Origin: an uncultured Clostridia bacterium | GTDB taxonomy: Bacteria; Bacillota; Clostridia; Oscillospirales; Ruminococcaceae | Assembly: GCA_947177695.1 (NCBI GenBank) | Contig: CAMWVO010000127.1 | Span: 1 to 6,151 of the forward strand | Length of the DNA: 6,151 nucleotides | Direction of reading: 5' to 3' | Part shown: positions 1 to 5,000 of the stretch, one piece after another | Position numbering within the stretch: position 1 is the stretch's first letter | How the letters are laid out: every line of letters begins with the position of its first letter | Translations under genes and position numbers: made by a program | The notes under the pieces: model-generated | Seen by the model: only the letters and a program-made list of their open reading frames with translations | Told to the model about the DNA's origin: nothing | The model's database searches: none

Positions 1-256
1 AGGATGCGGCTATCGGGATTGTTCCGTACATACATAAGGGCGATGCTATTCCAAGTGCGCTTGCAATAACTATTCCGAATGCGTCCAGCCTTTTTGACCC
101 AAGGGAACGGAACAAGTCATGGATATGATTTTTCAAAAACACGGACACAAGTGAACCGATAACCATTCCCAAGACCCAGTACCAAAAGATCTGTTCAAGC
201 TGTATGCTGAAATAATACCAAAAGTAGACGGCTTCCCGCCTCAGTATATCAATCAT
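1..256 (-). CDS. ArsP_1/DUF318-type permease, N-terminal part (runs off window edge)
   Basis: An open minus-strand frame of 85 codons begins at the ATG at 256-254 and stays open to the window edge, so only the N-terminus is present. It begins MIDILRREAVYFWYYF. A hydrophobic stretch (FWYWVLGMVIGSLVSVFL, about residues 24-41) looks like the first membrane helix, and about residues 64-85 carry ASALGIASPLCMYGTIPIAA. The segment SPLCxxGxIPIAAS is typical of predicted permeases of the ArsP_1 (DUF318) family; classical members often have CSCG here, and this one has CMYG. The start overlaps the end of the DUF362 gene by 8 bases (ATGATTGA). A GGAG site lies 7 bases upstream inside that gene, so translational coupling is likely. 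Family members are integral membrane proteins, and some export organoarsenicals. The substrate here cannot be inferred, because the C-terminal half is missing. Confidence 0.8.
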   Translation of the reverse strand, partial: MIDILRREAVYFWYYFSIQLEQIFWYWVLGMVIGSLVSVFLKNHIHDLFRSLGSKRLDAFGIVIASALGIASPLCMYGTIPIAAS

Positions 257-1277
257 CTATGCTCTCCAAACGATAGGCGCGGCTTCCGAGACCGATACTC
301 TCGGCGTGTTCAAGAGTGTGCAGTCCGTTCTTTGATTCGATACGCTTTATCAGCGACTTTCCGTCCTCTGCGCTGTACACCAAGTCTATACACGCTTGGT
401 CAAGGGCAACAGGGTCAAAGGAAGCAAGTATCCCGATGTCGTGCATATCGGGTTCGGCAGGACTTCCGTCACAATCGCAGTCCACCGACAGACGGTTCAT
501 TACATTGATGTAAAGAATGTTTCCCTCCAGCGCGTCGGCAACGGATTTCCCCGCCTCCGCCATAGATTCGAGAAACGGATCCTGCGGCGCGCTCCAGATA
601 TTGCCGCCCTTTCCCGCCGAATGGATATGCTCCTTTCCCTCCGATGAGGCAATGCCTATGGAAATATTTTTTATAGCTCCCCCAAAGCCCGCCATAGCGT
701 GTCCCTTGAAATGGGAGAGGACTACATAATAATCGTAGTTAGCAAAATTTGCGCCCACATAGTTTTCCGTAAGATTGCTGCCGCCTGTTACCGTAATGGT
801 CATAGAGCCGTTCTCGTCCATAATATCCACATCCGCAATATCCGTGTAACCGTGCTCCTCCGCAACCTGATAATGCATAGCCGTGTTTGCCCGAGAGCCG
901 CCGTAAGCGGTGTTGCACTCCACAATAGTTGCGTCAAGGGACTGAACCAGTCCTCCGATAAGGTCTGTCCGCAGATAATTGCTTCCCGGTTCTCCCGTGC
1001 TTAGCTTAACAGCAATTTTTCCCTCGGGAGAAGCCCCCAGAGCCGCATATATATCCATTAACTTATCCGAGCTTATTTCGGAGGTCATATAGACCATGGG
1101 CGCGTCCGAATCGGCAGGCATTTTCCAGCTTGAGACAGCCCGCTTTTCAGCTCTTTCCGTTAAAGCAGGCTTTGCGCGGTTTGCAGAGTTTTCATTGCCG
1201 TTTGTTTGCGAACAGCCCGAAAACAGCATTGCTGTCATTGCAAATGCAATAAGCGGAACAAAAATTTTCTTTTTCAT
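249..1277 (-). CDS. DUF362 domain protein with probable lipoprotein signal peptide
   Basis: The 342-residue product starts with a basic and hydrophobic leader (MKKKIFVPLIAFAMTAMLFS) followed by GC at 21-22. C22 is a plausible lipidation site, although F at -3 is not the ideal lipobox residue. The low-complexity linker at 23-50 fits a surface-anchored protein. The body is a recognisable DUF362 domain: a conserved block HFKGHAMAGFGGAIKNISIG (189-208), a GKEHIHS segment (215-220), and a C-terminal region VMNRLSVDCDCDG (259-271) followed by a typical ASFDPVALDQACIDLV block (285-300). C267 and C269 form a CxC motif that might help bind a metal or Fe-S cluster, but no ferredoxin-type CxxCxxC repeat is present. 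The biochemical function of DUF362 is not established. The start overlaps the flavin reductase stop (ATGA), with AAGGTGG 10 bases upstream. It is the middle gene of a three-gene operon. Confidence 0.88.
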   Translation of the reverse strand: MKKKIFVPLIAFAMTAMLFSGCSQTNGNENSANRAKPALTERAEKRAVSSWKMPADSDAPMVYMTSEISSDKLMDIYAALGASPEGKIAVKLSTGEPGSNYLRTDLIGGLVQSLDATIVECNTAYGGSRANTAMHYQVAEEHGYTDIADVDIMDENGSMTITVTGGSNLTENYVGANFANYDYYVVLSHFKGHAMAGFGGAIKNISIGIASSEGKEHIHSAGKGGNIWSAPQDPFLESMAEAGKSVADALEGNILYINVMNRLSVDCDCDGSPAEPDMHDIGILASFDPVALDQACIDLVYSAEDGKSLIKRIESKNGLHTLEHAESIGLGSRAYRLESIDD

Positions 1278-1843
1278 TTTTCCGTTTCCACCTTTTTATA
1301 GTTCTCTTTCATGGAAAGGCACTTGCCGATAACATCTCCCGTTTTCAGATAGTTATATGTGGGAAATTCAAATAATACGGGCTTCAGCGTATTGTAATTT
1401 ATCTTTCCCTCTGCGTTTAAATGTTCCTCGGATACATAGGTATTGTCAATGGTACAGATAAAGCTTTCAAAGTTGGGAGTTTCGTAAACGTCCGCCACGC
1501 TGCACTCCATAGTGAGCGGCGCGTCGTTTATGACAGGAGTTCCCGATTCGCCCTTTTCATAAGCGAAAACTTCCGATTTATCTGTTTTATTTCCGCTGAC
1601 AGAACCGACATAGTCTGCCTGCGGCAAAATTTTCTCGTCAACAATGTTTATAGACAGCTTTTTGGTTTCCTTGATTTTTTCGTTGATATAGTGCGGCGCG
1701 GCAAGGCTTACCAGAACGCGGTCGTGACCTATAATACCCAAATGACCAACTAAGGTCCACGTGGGCTTGTCGCCGTTCATTGCGCCGATAACAGTAACAG
1801 GCATAGGATAGAGAGCCAATGTTGAACCGATATTTTTCTTCAT
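1274..1843 (-). CDS. Flavin reductase-like (FMN-binding split-barrel) family protein
   Basis: The 189-residue product is near the usual length for small stand-alone members of the flavin reductase-like, FMN-binding split-barrel family. The N-terminal pattern STLALYPMPVTVIGA (7-21), then PTWTLVGHLGIIG and RVLVSLAAPHYINEKIKET, then a KLSINIV strand, is the typical order of barrel strands and FMN phosphate-contact segments. The segment GSVSGNKTDKSEVF also occurs in relatives. There is no signal peptide, so it is cytoplasmic. Such proteins bind FMN and often reduce it or pass electrons with NAD(P)H, but exact partners vary and cannot be read here. The start at 1843 is supported by a strong GGAGGT site 8 bases upstream. 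It is the first gene of the operon with the DUF362 and permease genes, directly behind a promoter with two operators. The stop overlaps the next start as ATGA. Confidence 0.88.
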   Translation of the reverse strand: MKKNIGSTLALYPMPVTVIGAMNGDKPTWTLVGHLGIIGHDRVLVSLAAPHYINEKIKETKKLSINIVDEKILPQADYVGSVSGNKTDKSEVFAYEKGESGTPVINDAPLTMECSVADVYETPNFESFICTIDNTYVSEEHLNAEGKINYNTLKPVLFEFPTYNYLKTGDVIGKCLSMKENYKKVETEK

Positions 1844-1867
1844 AGCAAATTACCTCCGTTATTATTC

Positions 1868-1880
1868 TGACATTGTGTCA
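1868..1880. promoter_or_regulatory. Operator 2: second palindrome at the transcription start
   Basis: TGACACAATGTCA (minus-strand reading) matches operator 1 at 11 of 13 positions and is followed by the same GAATAAT tail, giving a 20-base direct repeat with two mismatches. The centres (1874 and 1910) are 36 bp apart. This copy lies just after the -10, around the predicted transcription start, where a bound protein would block initiation or promoter clearance. Confidence 0.6.
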
Positions 1881-1888
1881 GCATAATA

Positions 1889-1917
1889 AGCATAACATTA
1901 TTCTGACACAGTGTCAA
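1889..1917 (-). promoter_or_regulatory. Sigma-A promoter of the flavin reductase-DUF362-permease operon
   Basis: On the minus strand a perfect -35 TTGACA (1917-1912) is followed after exactly 17 bases by TATGCT (1894-1889, four of six -10 matches). Transcription would start about 1882, giving a leader of about 40 nt before the ATG at 1843. Both operator copies overlap or flank this promoter. Confidence 0.75.
1904..1916. promoter_or_regulatory. Operator 1: palindrome overlapping the -35
   Basis: TGACACTGTGTCA (minus-strand reading) is a perfect 6-bp inverted repeat around one central base. It covers five of the six -35 bases and runs into the spacer. Together with the following GAATAAT it is repeated 36 bp downstream. 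Short palindromes of this kind at promoters are typical of dimeric repressors such as the TetR or MarR families. The regulator gene is not in the window, so its family is an inference. Confidence 0.65.
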
Positions 1918-2003
1918 TATAAAGAGCGAAATTTTATATTTATTTTACAATTTGTTTAAAAGTATATATTTGTCCTAACTTTTATCTCTCTGCATTATTT
2001 ATA

Positions 2004-2035
2004 AAAAGCGGTATCATTTTCACGATACCGCTTTT
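2004..2035. terminator. Bidirectional intrinsic terminator
   Basis: A perfect 12-bp stem (AAAAGCGGTATC at 2004-2015 pairing with GATACCGCTTTT at 2024-2035) closes an 8-base loop. On the minus strand the stem ends in five T, and on the plus strand in four. It sits 300 bases beyond the chemoreceptor stop codon and upstream of the flavin reductase promoter. It therefore probably ends minus-strand transcripts from the chemoreceptor gene and insulates the next operon. Confidence 0.85.
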
Positions 2036-2154
2036 GTATAACCTGAAATACTTTTTTGCAGGCATATATTTGCACCCGCATTCAATCAGACTGTGCTTTA
2101 TGAGGTTGACGATAGCTGTCTTATGTGCCTTTGCTCCGAATGTGGTACTCTCCT

Positions 2155-2319
2155 GCAAGTCGGCAATTGTGGAGAAAAACCGGCCGCACTCTTACAGCAT
2201 ATTGTTCTGCCGAAGTTTCGCCCGAAGAAGCCCACAAGATTTGCGTGGAGCGGGCAAGAAAAGTTTTCGGGGAAAATCATCAAGTGTTGGTTGCTGCCCA
2301 TGTTGACAAAAATCATATA
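2155..2319 (+). pseudogene. Relaxase (MobA/VirD2-like mobilization nuclease) gene remnant
   Basis: On the plus strand one frame reads ASRQLWRKTGRT and then, after a disturbed stretch, EVSPEEAHKICVERARKVF followed by GENHQVLVAAHVDKNHI. This closely resembles the conserved middle of mobilization relaxases: a KTGGR segment, an HFVQSFxPxE stretch, PEEAHxIG, then the histidine motif HxDxxHxHxH. The HFVQSF-like stretch shows up only in a neighbouring frame (YSILFCRSFA, about 2190-2220), which suggests a small deletion with a frameshift. The match stops at HVDKNHI, exactly where the next catalytic histidines should follow. After that the frame only reads antisense to the chemoreceptor gene. No N-terminus with a catalytic tyrosine and no ribosome binding site are visible. 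Weak resemblance may extend upstream to about 2045. This is a dead fragment of a plasmid or conjugative element; the call rests on motif recall only. Confidence 0.6.
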
Positions 2320-2334
2320 TCTGTGTTTCCGGCG

Positions 2335-3828
2335 TTATTTCACAAGCATATCAAGCTGTTCGGACATTTCGCGGATATCCTTTACCATTTCGCCGAGAGT
2401 TTCTATGTCCTCGCTGTTCTGCCGTATCGTTTCCGAAACCGAGGACACGGCAACATAGTTCTTTTCAATATTTTCGCTTACGCCCGAAAGCCTGTCCGTG
2501 ACCTCGTTCCCGCTTTTTGCAACGCATGATATCACCTCTGTGATATGTCCGACATTTTTGGAAATTTCGCTGTTGGAGCTGCTTATCTTATCCGCCGAGG
2601 CTTTCATCAGCTTCATATTTTCCATACCCTCCTGCGTGAGCGCAGAGTTCTGCTCCATTGCGGAAACTGCGGCGTTTATATTCTTCATGAAAAGTGAAAT
2701 AATGTCGCCTATATCCTTCGCCGAGCTTTTAGTACGTACCGAAAGCGTGCCTATTTCCTGCGAAACTACCGCAAAGCCTGCGCCTGCACTTCCTGCATGA
2801 GCCGCCTCTATCTGAGCGTTTATGGCGAGAATATCGGTTTGCAGTGAAATATCGTCGATCATCTCGACTATCTTGGCAATTCGTTCCGACTGTTCGGAAA
2901 GCTCTGAAATTATCTTCATGCTGTCGTCGGTGTGAGCGTATATCTGCTTCATTCCGTCTTCGGCGCGGAGCAGCGATTCATTGTTTTCGGCGGTTATCTC
3001 ATCGGAATGCCTCAAAAGCTGTTCGATCTCGCGGCTCATATTATCGAGATTGCGGAGATTTTCAGAGATCTCGCTCATATTTTCACCGATCGAACGGATA
3101 TGCTCGGAATTTTCCTCGCTGTCCCGCATGACATTTTCCGACTGCTCCGTCATGTTCCTGCCTGATTCGGCGGAATGCGCTGAAATACTGTCCATTTCCG
3201 TTAGCGCCGTGACCAAAGCTTTTGATATCTCCGCCGACTTTTCGCGGAGCTGCTCCTGCTGTTCTGCGCCCATAAGGTTGCCCAGCATTGCGGCGGTGCG
3301 CTTGCAGAGCATTGTAAAGATCATCGATATGGCAAACAGTATCATAGCCCGCGGGAATATTCCGAACAGCGTCACGCCTTTAAAATCGCTGAAATTAGCG
3401 TCCTTGTCGCAGGGTATGTAAAAGGAGACGAGCTGTGCGATAGATACCATTATAACAGTAAAAGTCGTTGAGAAGATGTTCAGCTTGCTTGAAAAATAAA
3501 GGCTTGAAATGGCTATCGGGTAAACATACAGCAAAACAGCGTGTTTCGTAAGGATTGCCGCAAGTACGCTTGTGAAAATTACCGCACAGGAGGTGCAGAC
3601 GTATTTTACATATCCCTCACCGCTTTTTTTCATTATATCACAGAGAAGCGTTGGGATAAAAAGCATAAGCATTCCCATAGCATAAGCGATAATCATCGAG
3701 GTCATATTAACGATAAAAATTCCGACCACATTCAGAATAAATACCACCGTCAGCACGATCATACTGATACGCATTACCTTTGCCGCTGCCAGATTTGCGC
3801 TTCTTTCATTTTCTGTTAAAAGCTCCAT
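2335..3828 (-). CDS. Methyl-accepting chemotaxis-type protein with six-helix membrane N-terminus
   Basis: The 497-residue product has about six hydrophobic helices (near 20-40, 44-63, 76-94, 97-112, 118-137 and 157-175) with very short loops, so it has no large extracellular sensor domain. A cytoplasmic, heptad-rich coiled coil follows from about 185 to the end. No HAMP domain is apparent between the last helix and the coiled coil. The hairpin tip (320-362) reads MIDDISLQTDILAINAQIEA, then AHAGSAGAGFAVVSQEIGTL, which clearly belongs to the MCP signalling domain that docks CheA and CheW. Compared with E. coli Tsr, E385 is kept (E341), but R388, E391 and R394 become H344, S347 and A350. No CheR-docking pentapeptide is seen at the C-terminus. 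The start at 3828 has AAAGGAG 11 bases upstream and its own promoter. It is monocistronic here. The ligand is unknown; a signalling role not tied to flagella is possible. Confidence 0.9.
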   Translation of the reverse strand: MELLTENERSANLAAAKVMRISMIVLTVVFILNVVGIFIVNMTSMIIAYAMGMLMLFIPTLLCDIMKKSGEGYVKYVCTSCAVIFTSVLAAILTKHAVLLYVYPIAISSLYFSSKLNIFSTTFTVIMVSIAQLVSFYIPCDKDANFSDFKGVTLFGIFPRAMILFAISMIFTMLCKRTAAMLGNLMGAEQQEQLREKSAEISKALVTALTEMDSISAHSAESGRNMTEQSENVMRDSEENSEHIRSIGENMSEISENLRNLDNMSREIEQLLRHSDEITAENNESLLRAEDGMKQIYAHTDDSMKIISELSEQSERIAKIVEMIDDISLQTDILAINAQIEAAHAGSAGAGFAVVSQEIGTLSVRTKSSAKDIGDIISLFMKNINAAVSAMEQNSALTQEGMENMKLMKASADKISSSNSEISKNVGHITEVISCVAKSGNEVTDRLSGVSENIEKNYVAVSSVSETIRQNSEDIETLGEMVKDIREMSEQLDMLVK

Positions 3829-3861
3829 ATTGCAAAAAACTCCTTTAAAAAAATTGTTTTA

Positions 3862-3891
3862 ATTATAACACAATTCTACCGTTTTTTTCAA
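3862..3891 (-). promoter_or_regulatory. Extended -10 promoter of the chemoreceptor gene
   Basis: Minus-strand TTGAAA (3891-3886) lies 18 bases before a perfect TATAAT (3867-3862). The -10 is preceded by TGT, giving an extended -10 (TGTTATAAT). The predicted start is near 3855, which leaves a leader of roughly 27 nt carrying the AAAGGAG ribosome binding site. Confidence 0.75.
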
Positions 3892-3896
3892 CAACA

Positions 3897-3930
3897 ATCA
3901 CTTAATTGACAAAAAAATCACTTAATTAAC
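3897..3930. repeat. Two 14-bp direct repeats, 20-bp period, upstream of the chemoreceptor promoter
   Basis: ATCACTTAATTGAC (3897-3910) and ATCACTTAATTAAC (3917-3930) differ at one base and start 20 bp apart, close to two helical turns. The promoter-proximal copy begins 5 bp upstream of the predicted -35. That position and spacing suit an activator binding as a tandem dimer, as LytTR-type regulators do at direct repeats. The regulator is not identifiable from the window. Confidence 0.55.
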
Positions 3931-3987
3931 TCTGAATAAGTATCACAACATAAACTAAAGTATATACAGAAAATTCCTGCCTCACAT

Positions 3988-4015
3988 TTGACGGGTAACG
4001 ATACAAAAGTATTAT
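3988..4015 (+). promoter_or_regulatory. Candidate plus-strand promoter for a small RNA
   Basis: TTGACG (3988-3993, five of six) is followed after 16 bases by TATTAT (4010-4015, five of six). The predicted start is near 4022. No plus-strand gene follows, only hairpins and a terminator. The element overlaps the imperfect hairpin at 3993-4020, so the match may be coincidental. Confidence 0.35.
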
Positions 4016-4020
4016 TACCC
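3993..4020. repeat. Imperfect inverted repeat (hairpin A)
   Basis: GGGTAACGATAC (3993-4004) and GTATTATTACCC (4009-4020) pair around an AAAA loop with one C-A mismatch and one G-U wobble. The left arm, with the C before it, matches CGGGTAGCGATAT at 4083-4095, so this is one copy of a repeated motif. Confidence 0.55.
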
Positions 4021-4021
4021 A

Positions 4022-4179
4022 TGGGAGCATTTTACCCTTATTGACAATGTATGCCAATAAGGGTAAAGGCTCAGCCCTTAGTCGGGTAGCGATATAGAAG
4101 TTTTAAAAAATATCGTTATAAGGACAAATACAGCGGATTATAAAAGCAGACTTACGTCATTGACAAAAGTCTGCTTTTT
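4022..4179 (+). ncRNA. Candidate structured small RNA
   Basis: Starting from the candidate promoter, a plus-strand transcript of about 155-160 nt would contain a perfect 12-bp hairpin (4031-4042 with 4056-4067), a second 9-bp hairpin with one wobble (4087-4095 with 4110-4118), and a final terminator hairpin (4142-4178) with a T5 tail. A CCCTTA at 4075-4080 could compete with the one at 4035-4040 for the same TAAGGG (4058-4063), so alternative folds exist. No convincing open reading frame is present. I do not recognise a known RNA family; a non-transcribed intergenic repeat element is an equal alternative. Confidence 0.3.
4142..4178. terminator. Bidirectional intrinsic terminator
   Basis: A perfect 12-bp stem (AAAAGCAGACTT at 4142-4153 with AAGTCTGCTTTT at 4167-4178) closes a 13-base loop. 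Five T follow on the plus strand and four on the minus strand. It lies 85 bases beyond the VWA gene stop and is the natural terminator for the macro-VWA minus-strand transcripts. It may also end a plus-strand small RNA. Confidence 0.8.
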
Positions 4180-4262
4180 AATATATTCTTTTGAAATCTG
4201 AACGATTATAGCTATGTTTTTATATTTTACCAATTATATACAAACTTAACAATTGCTCCAAA

Positions 4263-4916
4263 TCACCTACGCCTACCCCTTTTCTTCATGTCCGTTCTGA
4301 TTTTATCAAGGCTCGCAGAGGGAACAACTCCGCACTCACGGAACGCAGATACAGTTTCACACATCACGCAGAAATTCAGCTCCGTACCCTCGCTGTCGGG
4401 AACATAATCCACGGCTCGGTCTGCGTCAATGCCGAAACGTCCCGCCGTTTCCACAGCGTCAATATTTGCTCCAAGGAATATAAACTCCCAGTCGAATTTT
4501 TCTTTCTGCCGATTGATCATCTCCTTGACCTGCGCGGCAGAATAACGTCGGCTGGCGTTTTCTTCGCCGTCCGTGATTATAACGAACATCACTTTTTCCG
4601 CGCGGTATTCCTCGGCGGTGTTTTTCTGTACCGTTCCGATTTTGTGAATAGTCCTGCCAATAGCGTCCAGCAACGCCGTAGAACCGCCCACAAAGTATTC
4701 TTCTTCGGTCATGGGCTTGATCGCGCGAACGTCAATGCGGTCGTGAAGCAGCTCATAATGATTGTCAAACAGCACCGTTGTAATGACGCACTCGCCGTCC
4801 AACTTTTTCTGTTTCTCCAGCATAGAGTTGTAGCCGCCGATAGTGTCCTTTTCAAGACCGCCCATAGACCCGCTTTTGTCAAGGATAAATACCAGTTCAG
4901 TTAAATTTTTTTTCAT
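4263..4916 (-). CDS. Stand-alone von Willebrand factor A (VWA) domain protein, YegL/TerY-like
   Basis: The 217-residue product is essentially one VWA domain. The metal-ion-dependent adhesion site is complete: DKSGS at 13-17 (D13, S15, S17), the threonine in GGSTALLDAIG (T80), and the aspartate in VIITDGEEN (D116). It should therefore bind Mg or a similar divalent ion and bridge to a partner protein. There is no signal peptide or membrane helix, so it is cytoplasmic. The segment DWEFIFLGANIDAVETA (142-158) is typical of small cytosolic VWA proteins related to YegL and TerY, which appear in stress-linked gene clusters. The C-terminus ends in a basic KKRGRRR tail. The start at 4916 has AGGAGGG nine bases upstream. 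It follows the macro-HTH gene by 84 bases on the same strand, with a palindrome and an inverted repeat in the gap, so it may be both co-transcribed and separately controlled. The partner is unknown. Confidence 0.9.
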   Translation of the reverse strand: MKKNLTELVFILDKSGSMGGLEKDTIGGYNSMLEKQKKLDGECVITTVLFDNHYELLHDRIDVRAIKPMTEEEYFVGGSTALLDAIGRTIHKIGTVQKNTAEEYRAEKVMFVIITDGEENASRRYSAAQVKEMINRQKEKFDWEFIFLGANIDAVETAGRFGIDADRAVDYVPDSEGTELNFCVMCETVSAFRECGVVPSASLDKIRTDMKKRGRRR

Positions 4917-4926
4917 ATAAAATGCC

Positions 4927-4964
4927 CTCCTGCTTTTTATTGTACTTATATAATACAGCAGGAG
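4927..4964 (-). promoter_or_regulatory. Inverted repeat covering the VWA ribosome binding site
   Basis: CTCCTGCT (plus strand 4927-4934, carrying the complement of the AGGAGG site) and AGCAGGAG (4957-4964) form a perfect 8-bp inverted repeat with 22 bases between the arms. In mRNA reading through from the macro gene, this stem would hide the VWA Shine-Dalgarno. A transcript starting at the internal promoter near 4960 would lack half of the upstream arm and leave the site free. Confidence 0.5.
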
Positions 4965-4966
4965 AG

Positions 4967-4995
4967 CTTATATTTGGTCGCTTTGAAAGCGACAA
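4967..4995 (-). promoter_or_regulatory. Candidate internal promoter of the VWA gene
   Basis: Minus-strand TTGTCG (4995-4990, four of six) and TATAAG (4972-4967, five of six) are separated by exactly 17 bases. The predicted start is near 4960, giving a leader of about 44 nt. The -35 is only moderate, so this may be weak or dependent on an activator. Confidence 0.4.
4977..4993. promoter_or_regulatory. Palindrome within the VWA promoter (candidate operator)
   Basis: GTCGCTTTGAAAGCGAC is a perfect 8-bp inverted repeat around one base. It covers part of the candidate -35 and most of the spacer. In the minus-strand direction no T tract follows, so it is a poor terminator for the macro gene. On the plus strand a T6 does follow, but no plus-strand gene precedes it. 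An operator is the better reading. Confidence 0.5.
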
Positions 4996-5000
4996 CTTTT

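Noticed and set aside
396..1004. Plus-strand open frames opposite the DUF362 gene
   Set aside because: They are shadows of a well-supported minus-strand gene, have no ribosome binding sites and resemble no family.
2093..2458. Plus-strand frame with a cysteine cluster (CLMCLCSECG) resembling a zinc ribbon
   Set aside because: It has no start signal, overlaps the relaxase-like frame and runs into antisense of the chemoreceptor. The cysteines are probably a by-product of a shifted reading frame.
2125..2529. Plus-strand open frame of 134 codons treated as an intact gene
   Set aside because: Only the middle resembles a relaxase. The C-terminal half is antisense to the chemoreceptor gene, there is no ribosome binding site, and the similarity is frame-disturbed, so it is called a remnant.
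3906..3911. Plus-strand TTGACA as a promoter -35
   Set aside because: No acceptable -10 lies 15-19 bases downstream. The hexamer is part of the direct repeat.
3897..4118. CRISPR-like array of short repeats
   Set aside because: The repeats are of different kinds, irregularly spaced and too few, and no cas genes are present.
4179..4262. A short gene or further element between the terminator and the VWA stop
   Set aside because: AT-rich sequence with no open frame preceded by a ribosome binding site and no clear repeat.
4977..4993. Intrinsic terminator of the macro-HTH gene
   Set aside because: On the coding (minus) strand the hairpin is followed by CAAATATAAG, not a T run. Its position inside a -35/-10 pair fits an operator better.
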